Positions 51,598-62,100 of a stretch of 64,000 bases of DNA are shown piece by piece. A program made the position numbers and the translations under genes. The stretch's first letter is position 1. Each line of letters begins with the position of its first letter. The stretch comes from Saururus chinensis (lineage: Eukaryota; Streptophyta; Magnoliopsida; Piperales; Saururaceae): the NCBI GenBank assembly GCA_035235625.1, contig CP141149.1, forward strand, positions 8,648,893-8,712,892, given 5' to 3'. The notes under the pieces were generated by a model. It had not been told where the DNA came from and made no database searches. It saw only the letters and a list, made by a program, of their open reading frames with translations.

Positions 51598-52209
51598 GTG
51601 AAGAAGATGGTGAGGAGTGACAATCTGTATGTGTCCGTGCCGAGCCTCTTCTGGTGCCCGATATCGTTGGACGTGATGAAGTCCCCGGTCTCTCTCTGCA
51701 CCGGCGTGACCGACATCCGCTCCAGCATCCAGGCCTGGCTCGACGGCGGCAACAACACCTTCCCTGCCACCATGCAGGTCCTTCCCTCCAAGGACTTCGT
51801 CCCCAACCTCACTCTCCACCGCCTCATCCAGGTCTGGTCATCCTTCGATTCTCTCTCCTCCTCCTCTTCCTCTCCAGCCTCCTCTATTTCTCCTCAGCCG
51901 CCTCTATTGACCCAGGAAATGACCCTTCACCTCCTTCGCTAGCTCTCCCTCGATGACCCCGACCCCTCCTCCTCCCTCGCCAGCCTCCTCCGCTTCGCCT
52001 CTGTCTCCGACCGGAATCGCAAGCTTCTGGCCCAGAATGGGTGCGCCAAAGTCGTTGCCGGCTTCCTGGCTGGCGGTGAGAGGAACACGGGTAGGACAAT
52101 TGAGGGAGTCGAGGAGGGCGTTCAGCTTCTTCGGGCGGTTTCGATGGAGGAGAGGGCTGAGGACGACGTCGAGAAGGAGATTTTGGGATCTGCGTTCAAT
52201 TCCGTTTAG
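51598..52209 (+). pseudogene. U-box (PUB-type) E3 ubiquitin ligase, N-terminal fragment (captured)
   Basis: From ATG 51598 the protein has a U-box at residues about 14-85: [54 protein letters not shown], then a Ser-rich linker and the start of the ARM region. TAG at 51940-51942 stops the frame where Gln (CAG) is likely; the same frame then continues to 52209 (SLDDPDPSSSLASLLRFASV, RNRKLLAQNGCAKVVAGFL, EGVQLLRAV). Odd U-box residues: Trp before CPI where Arg is usual, and Asp-Ile-Arg where Tyr-Asp-Arg is usual. It resembles PUB proteins of about 420 residues with C-terminal ARM repeats; about half is present. GA-rich DNA and subterminal repeats follow. It lies head to head with the minus-strand fragments. 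Confidence 0.85.
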
Positions 52210-52313
52210 GACAGAAGGGAGAAGGGGAGGGAAATGGGCGGGGAAGCAAAAATTGGAGTGGGTTGGAGCGAAGAAGAGGAGAGGGGGAGGGAATTTAGGC
52301 GGGGTGGAGGGAA

Positions 52314-52610
52314 ATCACCAGCGACGGCTGCGAATGTTTACCATATGCGACGGTCGCCAACCGTCGCAGATAACGTAATGCAACCAGCTATAGTCTCCAG
52401 CCGTCGCTATTGGTGCTGAGACCACCATAGACGGTCTTCAGCTGTGCTATTGGTGTTGAGACCACCAACAACAGTCTTTCTAGCCGTAGCAGATGTCAAA
52501 TTTTTTTATCATTTCCAAGAAACGAGCATTCAAAAATCGTTAACAACGGCTAACTACAACCGTCACAAATGATAAGTAACAGCGACGGCTAAATACTGTA
52601 GCCGTCATAG
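52314..52610. repeat. Right subterminal repeat field of the CACTA-type element
   Basis: CAGCGACGGCT, GCGACGGTCGCCAACCGTCGC, AGCCGTCGCTATTGG and relatives recur in both orientations, and an imperfect unit of about 60 bp (GCTATTGGTG(C/T)TGAGACCACCA) is repeated. It mirrors the left field. No CACTA-type end follows before Copia integrase resumes. Confidence 0.65.
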
Positions 52611-52669
52611 CTACTACATAATATCAACGATTTGCCAAGCCATCTCTTTTTCTGAGTCATCGTTGTTAG

Positions 52670-53211
52670 ACTATTTTTTATGACTTCACCCGCTACACGT
52701 GGTTGTACCCCCTTAAGAACAAATCCGATGTGTTTGATTGCTTCATACATTTTCAAACCATGGCTGGAAAATCCCTCAACCACTGCATTAGCACCTTTCG
52801 CTTTGACAATGGCTGAGAATATGTGAAATCCAAACTGTTCCCACTTTGCCACCTCTCGCATCACCCATAAATTCTCATGTCCCCGTACTTTAGAACAAAA
52901 TGGTGTTGCCAAGCAGAAACATCTCCACCTTATCGAGACTATTATTACTCTTCTCACCGTTGCCCACATGCCCACCTCCTATTGGGTTGACGTGGCTTGT
53001 TCTATCTCCCCTCTTCTACCCTTCACAATAAATCCCCCTATCAACTTCTCCACTCCTCCCCATCTAACTATACTTCATCCTCAAAACCATCATCTACCAA
53101 TGCTACCCGTGGATTCACCCCTACTCTCATCATAAACCTGAACCCCACTCCCTCACTTACGTCTTCATAGGATATTGTCCCATCACCAAAGGGTACCATT
53201 GCCTAGGCCGC
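52670..53211 (+). pseudogene. Old Copia integrase, decayed
   Basis: The frame TIFYDFTRYTWLYPLKNKSD is the Copia integrase core around the second catalytic Asp (normally DDFTR; the first D is Tyr here). It continues with FIHFQTM and FDNG-stop-EY, which matches the D-x-G-G-E-(F/Y) block with its catalytic Glu. More stops follow. The segment is broken at 53211 just before the region that continues at 56879. The GCCGC at its end is the target site of the next solo LTR. Confidence 0.82.
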
Positions 53212-54289
53212 TGTAAGATCCCTGATCTTAAACAGGTTTATGGTTTTCTTTAATTATTGGTTATCGTGAGATTATGTATTTTCTGATCTTGTTCGGTGAT
53301 TTCGTAAAATAAATAGTGTTTATGATGGTTTTAACCAAAATCAACTTCAATATTAGTGATTTTAAGTGATTTTAAACCAAATGTGAATTTTTGGGATTTT
53401 TTAGAATTTTCACTATTTTCCCAAAAATTAAGGTTTTGCCCCACCGTCAAAAATTTTATTTTTGGGTCAAATGAACTTAGGCATCTACCTAAGGTTATAA
53501 AAAAAATTTTAGAATTTTATTAGACTTAATTAGTGCTTAAATTTGTGAAATATCCATTTTTAGCCTACTTTCCCTATTTACACCCCAAAACTTACCCATA
53601 CATACCCCAACCCTTACTATAAAAGGGCAGACCTGAGCCATTTCCATTTTTAGGAATAGGCTAAGAAGGGAGGGTTGGCCTAATCCCCACTTAGGCCCGA
53701 ATTAGAAGCCGATTAAGGTAAACTTACTCTAATTAAGCACTAATCCATGACTTTCTTCTTAATTTCTTCCAAATCTACCATTTCCCCTTTGATTCAATTC
53801 ATTTTTGGACCTCAAAAGCTACTGATTTGTGTTTTACTATAAAGCTTAACATTCAAAATTCGATTTTTACTACCAACAAGCCCTAGATCTAAGATTTAAT
53901 TAGGGATTTCTTTGGTAAATCGATTTCTATTGGAGTTTAATTCAAACTCATTGTGTTTTCAAGGATTTCAAGAAGGGTGACTCTTCAATCCGAGCTTAAT
54001 CAAGTGCTGAGGTAATGGGTCTTCAAAATCTCTCTTTATCCATGATAAAACTCTTCATTTTTGGCTTATTTCAAAATGGGTTGCTTGATTTGGTGTGTTA
54101 ATGGTAAGATTAGAAAATGGAATTATTTAATCCCGATTTCTTAGAGTTTTGCATTATTATGATATAGTTTGATGTTCTGGAAGTCAAGAAGGACTTTTGA
54201 TGATGATTAGGGTGTTAGATGTGGATTTGAAGTGTTATTAATGGTGTTTCGGTTTGGATTTGCAAAAGGAAGAAGATGGACTATTCTGC

Positions 54290-54480
54290 CTTGTTGGCGT
54301 TCGAACGGCCCTTCTGGGCATTCGAACGGCAACACTGTCGGAACGACAGTTTTTCAGTTCAGCCGATCGAACGGCCTGCTAGGCGTTCGAATGGCCAAAC
54401 TGTGAATTTCAAAATTTTGCGTTTAACCGATCGAATGGCCTGGAGGGCGTTCGAACGGCTACACAGCAGATTGGTTTTCT
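54290..54480. repeat. CGTTCGAACGGCC repeats
   Basis: Six occurrences of TTCGAA(C/T)GGC or ATCGAA(C/T)GGCC are arranged as two-site modules (CGATCGAACGGCCTG...GGCGTTCGAACGGC) separated by AT-rich spacers. GTTCGAAC is itself palindromic. The open frame across it is a by-product. Confidence 0.65.
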
Positions 54481-55834
54481 AATGCATGATGTTTATTTTG
54501 ATGATTCCACTTTAGCTTGCCAATTTCATATGAATGTGGTGTGTTTTAAGCTATGTTATGCTACTGGAAAGGCATGCTATTGAGGTTATAGAGTTGAGAT
54601 ATATGTTTAGAGTTTTGTGGTATGACTTATGTTTTGTGGCATGATGTTGGAATTGTCATCTTAAATTTATGAATGATTGATTCTCTTTGGTTAAGCATAT
54701 TTTCAGTAGAACTACAACCTATTATTGGACTAACTTAGGATGATAGAATGTGGATAGTTGATGTGTGGATGTTGGTGAATGCCATGATTCAAGGATGAAA
54801 TGAATGATCTTATATGTGTTTAGCCTTTGTGGTTGACCTTTGATTTGAGTTACGATTTCAATGATTCTTCTCCTATGATTTTCCACTGGAATTCATGATT
54901 AGATGTTAAAGTTCATGTGTAGTGTGATGGTGAGTGAATTACAAGTATGTTGATATGCATTTAGTGAAGTGCTTCTACTATATGCACACACACACACACA
55001 TGTGGGGTTTAATGATGATGATGCGGTTTGCTGTTATGATTATGAATGATGCATGAAGGGCTGATGAGAGCACCAATAATGAATTAGAATTCATGTACGC
55101 TTTGCCTACGTATGTACCATGTTGCACGCATCATAAAAATGTATTTCCAATTGATCGGTTGTGTGGAACAGCCAAGGAGAAACCATTAGACACTTGTGGT
55201 ATGGGACGCATTATATCGATGGATAGCTCTAAGGTTCGTTGCGCTAGTGCTTAGTTAAATTTGCTTCTATGGCGTCAGGAATACTCATGGTATGGGACGT
55301 GAGGACTAGAGTCGACATAGAAGTACTTTTACATGCACACCCCGAGGTTTTATCGAGATTAATCGAATTTGATTGATTGGATGAAATGTGGTGAAATTAT
55401 GTGCCGGTTTAATCGGTCATTGACTTAATTGAAATTTGATTGGTCCGAAAGGACATGTTTTGATTTGAGTTCCTTTGTGGAACATGTGCGCTCCCCAGGT
55501 TGAGTCGAGTCAAGTTTGGTTGTTCTAAATTGTTAACGCGGTTGAGAATTATTTATTGAGACAGTCGAACCTGGACCCTGAGAATCCAGTATGGTATGCT
55601 CCTTGCACCAGCTACTATGTGTTCGTGGGTTTCCTACGTGGGAACTCAGGCTCTCCCCTCCGCAAGAGATGTCCAGAACGAACACCCCTGCTCTAGGTTC
55701 TCTTCGTGAGAATGTGACATCCTTGGTCAGGATCGTCTGGGGTGAGCAGCAATTAGGGATTGATTACCCCGATCTTCTTAAATTCTTATGTAGAATTTGA
55801 GGGTTGCCCGGGAGTTTAGACTTGATGGGTAGGA

Positions 55835-56003
55835 GTTGCTCGAAGGCGTTGGCCTTGAGGAGCAGGAGATTGCTCGAAGGCGTTGGCCTTGAGGAGCAGG
55901 AGTTGCTCGAAGGCGTTGGCCTTGAGGAGCAGGAGTTGCTTGAGACTTCGTGTCTTGGTAAGCAAGGGTTGCTCAAAGGCTTTGGCCTTGAGGAGCATGT
56001 CTA
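55835..56003. repeat. 33-bp minisatellite, about five units
   Basis: Units of GTTGCTCGAAGGCGTTGGCC plus TTGAGGAGCAGGA: the first three are near-perfect (the first is one base longer) and the next two diverged. Since 33 is a multiple of three, a repeated peptide appears in one frame per strand, without other coding signs. Confidence 0.85.
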
Positions 56004-56878
56004 TTTGATAAGTATTTGCTCGAGGGCTCCAGCCTTGAAGAGCAGGTTTATTCTCTATGGGTATGGACTTGCATGTTGGACTAGTGTGCGTGTGTGACAC
56101 TTGTACACGCATGATGAATGAGAATGTTGATGCATTAGTGAATATGTATGTTAGAGATACATTTATGCAGGACTGATGATGATATGATGTATGATGGAAT
56201 ATGTATGTTAGAGATACATTTCATGTAGGGTGTTATGATGAGAATGACATGATGTGGATTATGCACTATGATGCAGTTTTAGGTGATGGGTATGTGATCA
56301 GAAAATGATGTACCTTGCCAATCTTTGATATGAATGAGTATATTGCTATGCCAATCTTCGATGTTGATAGTGATATTAAAAACCATTGCTGAGTTTGTTA
56401 AACGCACCCCTCTTTCTTGTGTTTTGTTTTGGGGTTGCGTGGTGCAACATGCATCTCTTCTTTGAGGAAAGGTTGGAGATGGCTTGTATGTGATCTTGGA
56501 GATCAATGTGTGACTTATCTTTTTTTGTTTCATGCTTATGTTTAGAACCTTTGTGTAGGGTTCTTGTTTTGGGATTTATGTCATACCTTACAGTTGTGAT
56601 GCTTATGACTTATTTTGAGCCAGTGCGGGCTTTAGTTAACTAAGCTTGTGGGTTTGAGAATTGTTGTTTACTTTGTGATAAGCAACACTCTTTCTTTCCT
56701 TTCTATTTACTCTTGCTCAAAGGATTGTGCGTACTCCGTAATTCTGTTAATCGCCCGTGGTTAGGGTTAAGTCTTCCGCTAGATTGTTTCTCAATTTCAC
56801 TTCGTCGCCCCTGCGCGCTTGACCAGCCCCTGGACCGGGTTTGGCTCGGGTCGGGCATCGCCGGGGCGTGACAACCGC

Positions 56879-57300
56879 TCCACCCATTGTGTCTACATCT
56901 CTCACCACATTCACTTCTTTGAACACAACTTTCCATTCCTCACCAAACCCACCCCTCCTCCCTCCACCTCCACCCCCTCTTCTCTTCCACATCCCCTACA
57001 ACCCACTTCCCTCCTCCAAACTCTCCTTCCGCCGTCCCTTGACTCTTCTCATTTGTTCTCCTCTAGCATCGCCATTCAACCCGAGCCCCTTGCCACCGCC
57101 TCCCCCGCTCCTTCCTCTTCTAGCACTCTCCCATCACCCTCCTCCTCCCCTATCCCCATCTCCCCTTCCTCTCCCACCCCACCCCCTCCCCTTCCATCCC
57201 ACCCCATGGTCACCTGTAGTAAGTTCAGCATCACCAAACCCTGGATCTTTCCGCATTGCCTCCCAACATCTCAAATGGTGCAATACTATACAAGCTGAAT
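56879..57300 (+). pseudogene. Old Copia linker between integrase and reverse transcriptase
   Basis: Reads THCVYISHHIHFFEHNFPF, the conserved block after Copia integrase (I-Y-x-S-x-x-V-x-F-x-E), then a Ser/Pro-rich stretch of about 90 residues and HPMVTCSKFSITKP, matching the HxMxTRSK-x-G-I block just before reverse transcriptase. The family Arg is Cys here. Reverse transcriptase does not follow; the sequence changes at about 57300. Confidence 0.82.
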
Positions 57301-58416
57301 TAGTAGGGTGCCTTAATAAGGTGTATCTTTTTTATTTAAAAAATGAAAAATAAGTCCTCAACATAAATACTTTTGTAAGGAATTGCCAATTTGGTTGCAC
57401 AAGGGTTCATCATTTGTGACAAATTGAACTGTTCGTCGCAAAAGGTATGCCTTTTTTATTTTTTTATTAAAAAGAGAAAAAACACTTGAAAGTAAGGATG
57501 TTAACGAGTCTAGCTGAGTATTGGGCTTGTGTATTAGCCTGGCCTTGACTTGAAGCTCATTAGAGTTGAAACCTTCTAGCTCAAGCTCGGCTTGAAGTAG
57601 AAATCTAGAGTTCAAGCTAGAACCTCATTAAGTGAACAAGGATCCCAGGCTCAATTTAGGTTTGAAACAAAAGTGAAATATATTTGAATCTAAAATATTT
57701 AAATTAGTCGATATAAATAAGGCACTTACGCCCCTTGACCTTTGAAAAAATAACACTTACATCCCTTGACATTTAAAAATTGCGCATACACCTCTATTAT
57801 TAACAAAATTATTAGTAATTATTTTCAATGACAAAAATACTCTTGTCTACTTAACTGCTAATGGGGTCACGCTTGATAGGAGTGAGGAGGGGAACCAGTT
57901 AGTAACTAGTAAATGAAGTGCATCTAGCATGCTCCCCATTAGTTGTGCCCCTTATGACCCCCTTAGTGGTTAAGTGTACTAAGGTATTTTTATCATTGTA
58001 AAATAAATACTAATAGTTTTGTTAACAAGAGGGGTTGAGATAAGTATAATTTTCTAAATGTGAGGGGATGTAACCATCTTTTTAACATCAAGGGGTGTAT
58101 GTGCAATTTCCTTATATAAAATATAATAGTAAAAATTTTGAATCTTTGGTGATAGAAAGTTTGTCACAAATAGTCTCACCTTTTGCCACAAAATCTAAGT
58201 TCGTGCATGATGCTTTATGACGGCTTACTAGCGGCGAACCTATGACGGCTTTCATCTTGTTGCAAAAACCTTTAGCGACGACTTTTGAATTGATGTTGCA
58301 CAAGGCCTATTTGTTGTAGACCTTTCGCGACAAAATCTATGTCGACACACGAACTTGCAAATGCCTCTAGCGACTACTTTTGAAGAGTTGTCGCAAAAGG
58401 CCTATTTGTTATAGTG
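57301..58416 (+). mobile_element. CACTA-like right end with subterminal repeats
   Basis: TTGTCGCAAAAGGCCTATTTGTTATAGTG ends at 58416; its reverse complement is CACTATAACAAATAGGCC. A second near-terminal copy, GGCCTATTTGTTGTAG, is at about 58300. Motifs GTCGCAAAAGG and TTGCGACA(A) recur at 57420-57450 and 58160-58400. The left terminus was not found and it appears to replace the end of the old Copia. It contains the foldback element at 57716-58112. Confidence 0.55.
57716..58112. mobile_element. Foldback MITE
   Basis: The left arm (about 57716-57845, AAGGCACTTACGCCCCTTGACC...) and the right arm (about 57980-58112, reverse complement AAGGAAATTGCACATACACCCCTTGATG...) are inverted copies of about 120 bp around a unique centre. 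The arms share AACAAAA(T/C)TATTAGTA and the CACCCCTTGA motif. No coding capacity. Confidence 0.7.
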
Positions 58417-58970
58417 GGCCATATGCATCCTGGATAATATCATGTGTACTTAAACATACTAATAAAAAACTCTTAGCATATTACTTTGAATAACATTCAC
58501 ATTGAAAACCGATCTTGCTCTTACTGAAAAGACAAATTGAAAGTACTCAATTCAGAAAGTTTTATTTTGTTTGGTATTTCTACTTATCTCAATGCTAATG
58601 CTTGACAACGCATGCAGAACTAGTTGTATGCATTTGAACTGGCCTGCGGACATGAAAAACTGGCCCGCCTTCACCACTAGGGTCATCCAAGGGAGTAATC
58701 TTATGAAGTTGCACATACTCACAAGAACAACATCTTCACTTCATTATTACTAGTCAAAGTGCATATGAAAATGCACATGATTAATACAATAAAAAAATAG
58801 AAAGAAAAAAGAGTTTTTGACAAATAGACCTAAATACTTAAGGAAAAATAATGGGAAAATTATTTAAATAATAATTAAAAAAATATTATTAATTCGAACT
58901 TCCTAAAGTGGTATTACTTTTTGCCACACAGGTGCCAGCTAGTGCATGCATGGCTTTTTTTAAAAATTTT
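58417..58970. other. AT-rich DNA, no gene recognised
   Basis: No convincing exon or repeat border. It may include the 5' end of the MuDR/PMD element, which I could not delimit. Confidence 0.35.
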
Positions 58971-59160
58971 GATTTCGTCATTCTAAAGAACGAAATTGGT
59001 TTAACGGTTTATAATACTTAACCCGATTTCGTCCCTTAGAAAGACGAAATCACCTTAAGGCGATTTCATCATTCTAAACAACAAAATCACTACACTTACC
59101 ATTTCGGCCATTAGCTTCAGAGAGCCAAAGACGATTTCATCCTTTTAAAGGACAAAATCA
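58971..59160. repeat. Array of four 27-bp palindromic repeats
   Basis: Four units (58971-58997, 59024-59051, 59062-59089, 59133-59159) have the form GATTTCGTCNTTCTAAAGAACGAAATC. In each the left half is nearly the reverse complement of the right half, so each can form a hairpin. Units 3 and 4 have C-to-T changes (GATTTCATC). They lie about 0.8 kb upstream of the MuDR-type start codon. Confidence 0.8.
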
Positions 59161-59199
59161 TATGTTTTAACCCGACTCCGCTTCTCCGCTCTAGATCGC

Positions 59200-62100
59200 A
59201 CTCATTTTTGTGCTCGTTCTGCCCCTCTACCGTGCTTTCCTCCGGTGTCATTTTCCCCCGTAAGGTCGAGGGTTTCCAATTTGACAATTTCTTCAACCCG
59301 TGTTCTTCAATTGGTCAAAAGTTTTCATGCCTGTGTAGCTGTGCCCGACAAATTTGCACAGAACTCGACGATTTCACTCTTCTTCCCCATAATTGGTGAG
59401 TTTTTCATTGTCTTCACTACAAAGTTTTGATTTTTTTCTCATATGACTCATATTCCTCTCCCTCCCAGCTCTGGTATTCATAATTTATTATCAAAATTTG
59501 CATTAGTTACCTGCTTTCTCAGTTTCATGGATGTTCTTCCATAATGGTTGATTATGGTTTTATTTTTGAAATTAATTGTGACTGTGGCCTAGCCTTTTCA
59601 TTTTGTTTCAGGAAGGTCAATTATGATTTTCATGTTATGATTTGATTTTTTTGTTTGGAAGTGTTAGTGGAGGTTGTATTCTAGTGGCTTTTAATCTCCT
59701 TTGCATTCTGTAATTTTGTTGGTTTGGAGTTCTATCATGGGATTGATTTAGCAGGTATTACAGTCGTTTTTTAATTGACTTTCGATGAGGTTTGAAGCTT
59801 AATTTTGCCTAGTTTATTTTTTTTAATTCAGGTTTAATTTGATGCTACGTTAAGTAAAGTAGTTATTTTGAGTCAATTGTTTAATCCAATATTAATGTAA
59901 TATATTGTTTATGAATTGAGTAGAGATGGCAGAATAAATGGTTAGTTTTTTACTTAACTATGATGGACGCATAGAAGGATTAATAATTAAGAAACCATCT
60001 CCATATGATGAATTTAAGATGCAAGTAGCTAGCAAGGTTGGGTGGGATCGAAGAAGATGAAAAATTACTATAAAATGTAATATTCCATCATATAGATCGA
60101 GAATAACACTAATATGTATAAATAATGATGCATCAATGGGTTTTATGTTTTACCACTCGTGTCACTTAATTTCTTTCAAGTTATTTCTCGAAAAAGAGGC
60201 CCAAGTGCCTAGTGAAAGGCAAAGTAGTTCACATAGGAGCTCTCACAGGAGTTTTGAAAGAAATGTGAACAATAAAAGGCATATGCAAATGCCAGTGGAC
60301 GATGAAGAAGAAAGGAATTTATCTATGACAGTAGCTTCAAATGAACGTTATAGGTCGTCTGCCCCTATTGACGATGAAAGTGGACCTAATTGGAGGTAAG
60401 GTTTATGAAGTTGTGAATCCTTTTTGAATCTTATAATTATCAATGAAATATATGACGCTAAATTTTGAATATTGTGTGTAATATGGAAGGTACACATCAC
60501 ATGCACACAAGCCATTTAGCTTTCAAATGTCTCAAAGCGGTGCATGGTATGGAGCTCAAAGTTCGATGGGCATTCATTACCCCTACATAGGTGTTGGTCA
60601 TACTGATGCTAGACCATCCAATCAAAGGTGAAATATATATTCATAAATGAATATAACTTTTTTAGGCTTTAAAGAAGGGGTTAAGTCATATGAAATTTAA
60701 TACATATGCGATGCTCATATGTAGGGGTGCTTATGTCCACGATGAAGATATTGATGAAAATGAGGCTAATGAAGGTGAAGTTAATATTGGCGAAGCAAGT
60801 GGAGAAGATTTTGACATGAACGAAGGAGGGGTTAGAGCTGAAGAAAGCTCTCAACAGATAGTTGAAGACAAGGGGGATGATGTGGTAGACAATGTGATTG
60901 CCACAAATGAAATGAATGTGGATGATGAAGAGCTGCCATACTATGAAGTGGAGCCATTCTATCACACATCACAGATGAGGAGATAGGTGCGGCAGTTAAT
61001 TCTGCCATGGATTTGGACCAACAAAACAAAGATGAGTAATATGTTGGCCGCATCTTTGAGAATAAAGAAGCATTTGTTACAGCCTTGCAAGAGTTTTCCA
61101 TTCAAAATCATGTCAAATACAAGGTTGTACGGACAAATTTGTTAGTGTATATAGTGAAGTGCATTGATAGTACTTGCCCTTGGAGAGTTCACAGTTCAAT
61201 AAAAAGGGGTGGAGGGTACTTTAAATTGAAGACATGCAGAGGTGACCACACATGTCAAAATGCCCAGCTTAGCACAGATCATAGGCAGTGCAATGCCTCC
61301 TTTATTTCGAAGGTCATAATGCCCGCTATCCAAGCCAAATTAACTCTCACACTAGGGGATATTATTCAAAGAATGAAGGAAAAGTTTCATGTTGACATAT
61401 CTTATAAGAAAGCATGGGTAGCAAGGAATATGACAATCAAGGCTATTTATGGGGATTGGGTGGAATCATATAAATTGTTACCAATGTACCGTAGGGTGGT
61501 GCAAGAAGAGAATCCTGACACCTACTACTGCTTAGAGGATGATGAAGTACCTCGTCCTAATGGTGGCATGTGTAGGAGATTTAAGCAGTTGTTTTGGTCA
61601 TTTGGGCCATCTATAGCGAGCTTTCAACATTACTTTCATGTGATTGGTGTTGATGCCACTCACTTGTATGGCAGGTATCTTGGTGCTCTTATGGCTGCAA
61701 CGGCTACAAATGAAAACAATGGGTTATTTTCTCTATCAATTGGGCTTGTCGGAAAAGAAGATGGAGACAATTGGAAATGGTTCTTAATGGAACTGAGGGA
61801 TCATGTACTGATGAGTATGACGAACATCGTTGTCATTTCATATCAACATAAGGGGCTTTAGAAGGTTGTGCTTGAGGTTCTTCCCGAGCCTATGTACTGC
61901 CATCATTATTGCATATGTCACATGAAAGCAAATTTTAACAAGGAGTTTAAAAATAATATACTAATGGACTTGATTGGGGCAGCAGCTTGTGCACTTACAG
62001 TAGAAAAGTTTGATGCTAAAATGGACTTGATTAGTCATGAGAGTCGTAGGGCAAAACATCTCCTCTTAGGAGGAGAATTGCATCCTGCACAGTGGTCTCT

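Larger units (their letters stand above)
43232..52669 (+). mobile_element. CACTA-type element carrying parts of three host genes
   Basis: The left end is CACTACAAAAAACTTGATTTCC followed by about 380 bp of (C/T)AGCGACG(G/A) subterminal motifs in both orientations. A second field of GCGACGGCT / CCGTCGC motifs lies at 52314-52610. Integrase of the old Copia resumes at about 52670, so the whole 9.4 kb is foreign to its flanks. Between the two fields are exons of threonine deaminase (minus), a TraB-family protein (minus) and a U-box protein (plus), and no transposase. This is the structure of a gene-capturing ('Pack-type') CACTA element. The right TIR was not found; it may be eroded or truncated. 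Confidence 0.75.
53212..56873 (+). mobile_element. Solo LTR, 3.66 kb
   Basis: Begins TGTAAGATCCCTGATC and ends CGCCGGGGCGTGACA, flanked by GCCGC (53207-53211) and ACCGC (56874-56878), a 5-bp target duplication with one mismatch. Copia sequence stops at the left flank and resumes at the right. It contains two tandem repeat regions (54290-54480, 55835-56003) and no retroviral genes. A tract near the 3' end (TTGCTGAGTTTGTTAAACGCACCCCTC) resembles one at about 22780. Confidence 0.85.
35297..57300 (+). mobile_element. Old Copia element broken by at least five insertions
   Basis: Pieces of one plus-strand Copia polyprotein occur in correct order: gag start (35297-35438), gag middle (40330-40575), gag end, zinc knuckle and protease (42364-43231), integrase (52670-53211), and the Ser/Pro-rich linker before reverse transcriptase (56879-57300). 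Between them lie a younger Copia (35439-40324), an LTR-like block (40576-41527), an inverted-repeat element (41684-42363), a CACTA-type element (43232-52669) and a solo LTR (53212-56873). At two joins the gag or integrase/linker reading resumes in register once the insertion and one target duplication are discounted. Reverse transcriptase and RNase H were not found past 57300, and its LTRs were not identified. Confidence 0.8.

Noticed and set aside
55804-56112. Repeat protein with an 11-residue period
   Set aside because: By-product of the 33-bp minisatellite in an LTR; the antisense strand is equally open.
58571-58753. Small protein of about 60 residues
   Set aside because: No recognisable motif, weak start context and AT-rich surroundings.
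58971-59160. CRISPR-like array of short repeats
   Set aside because: Repeat units are palindromic with unequal spacers, and this is plant nuclear DNA; a transposon-associated array is the better reading.
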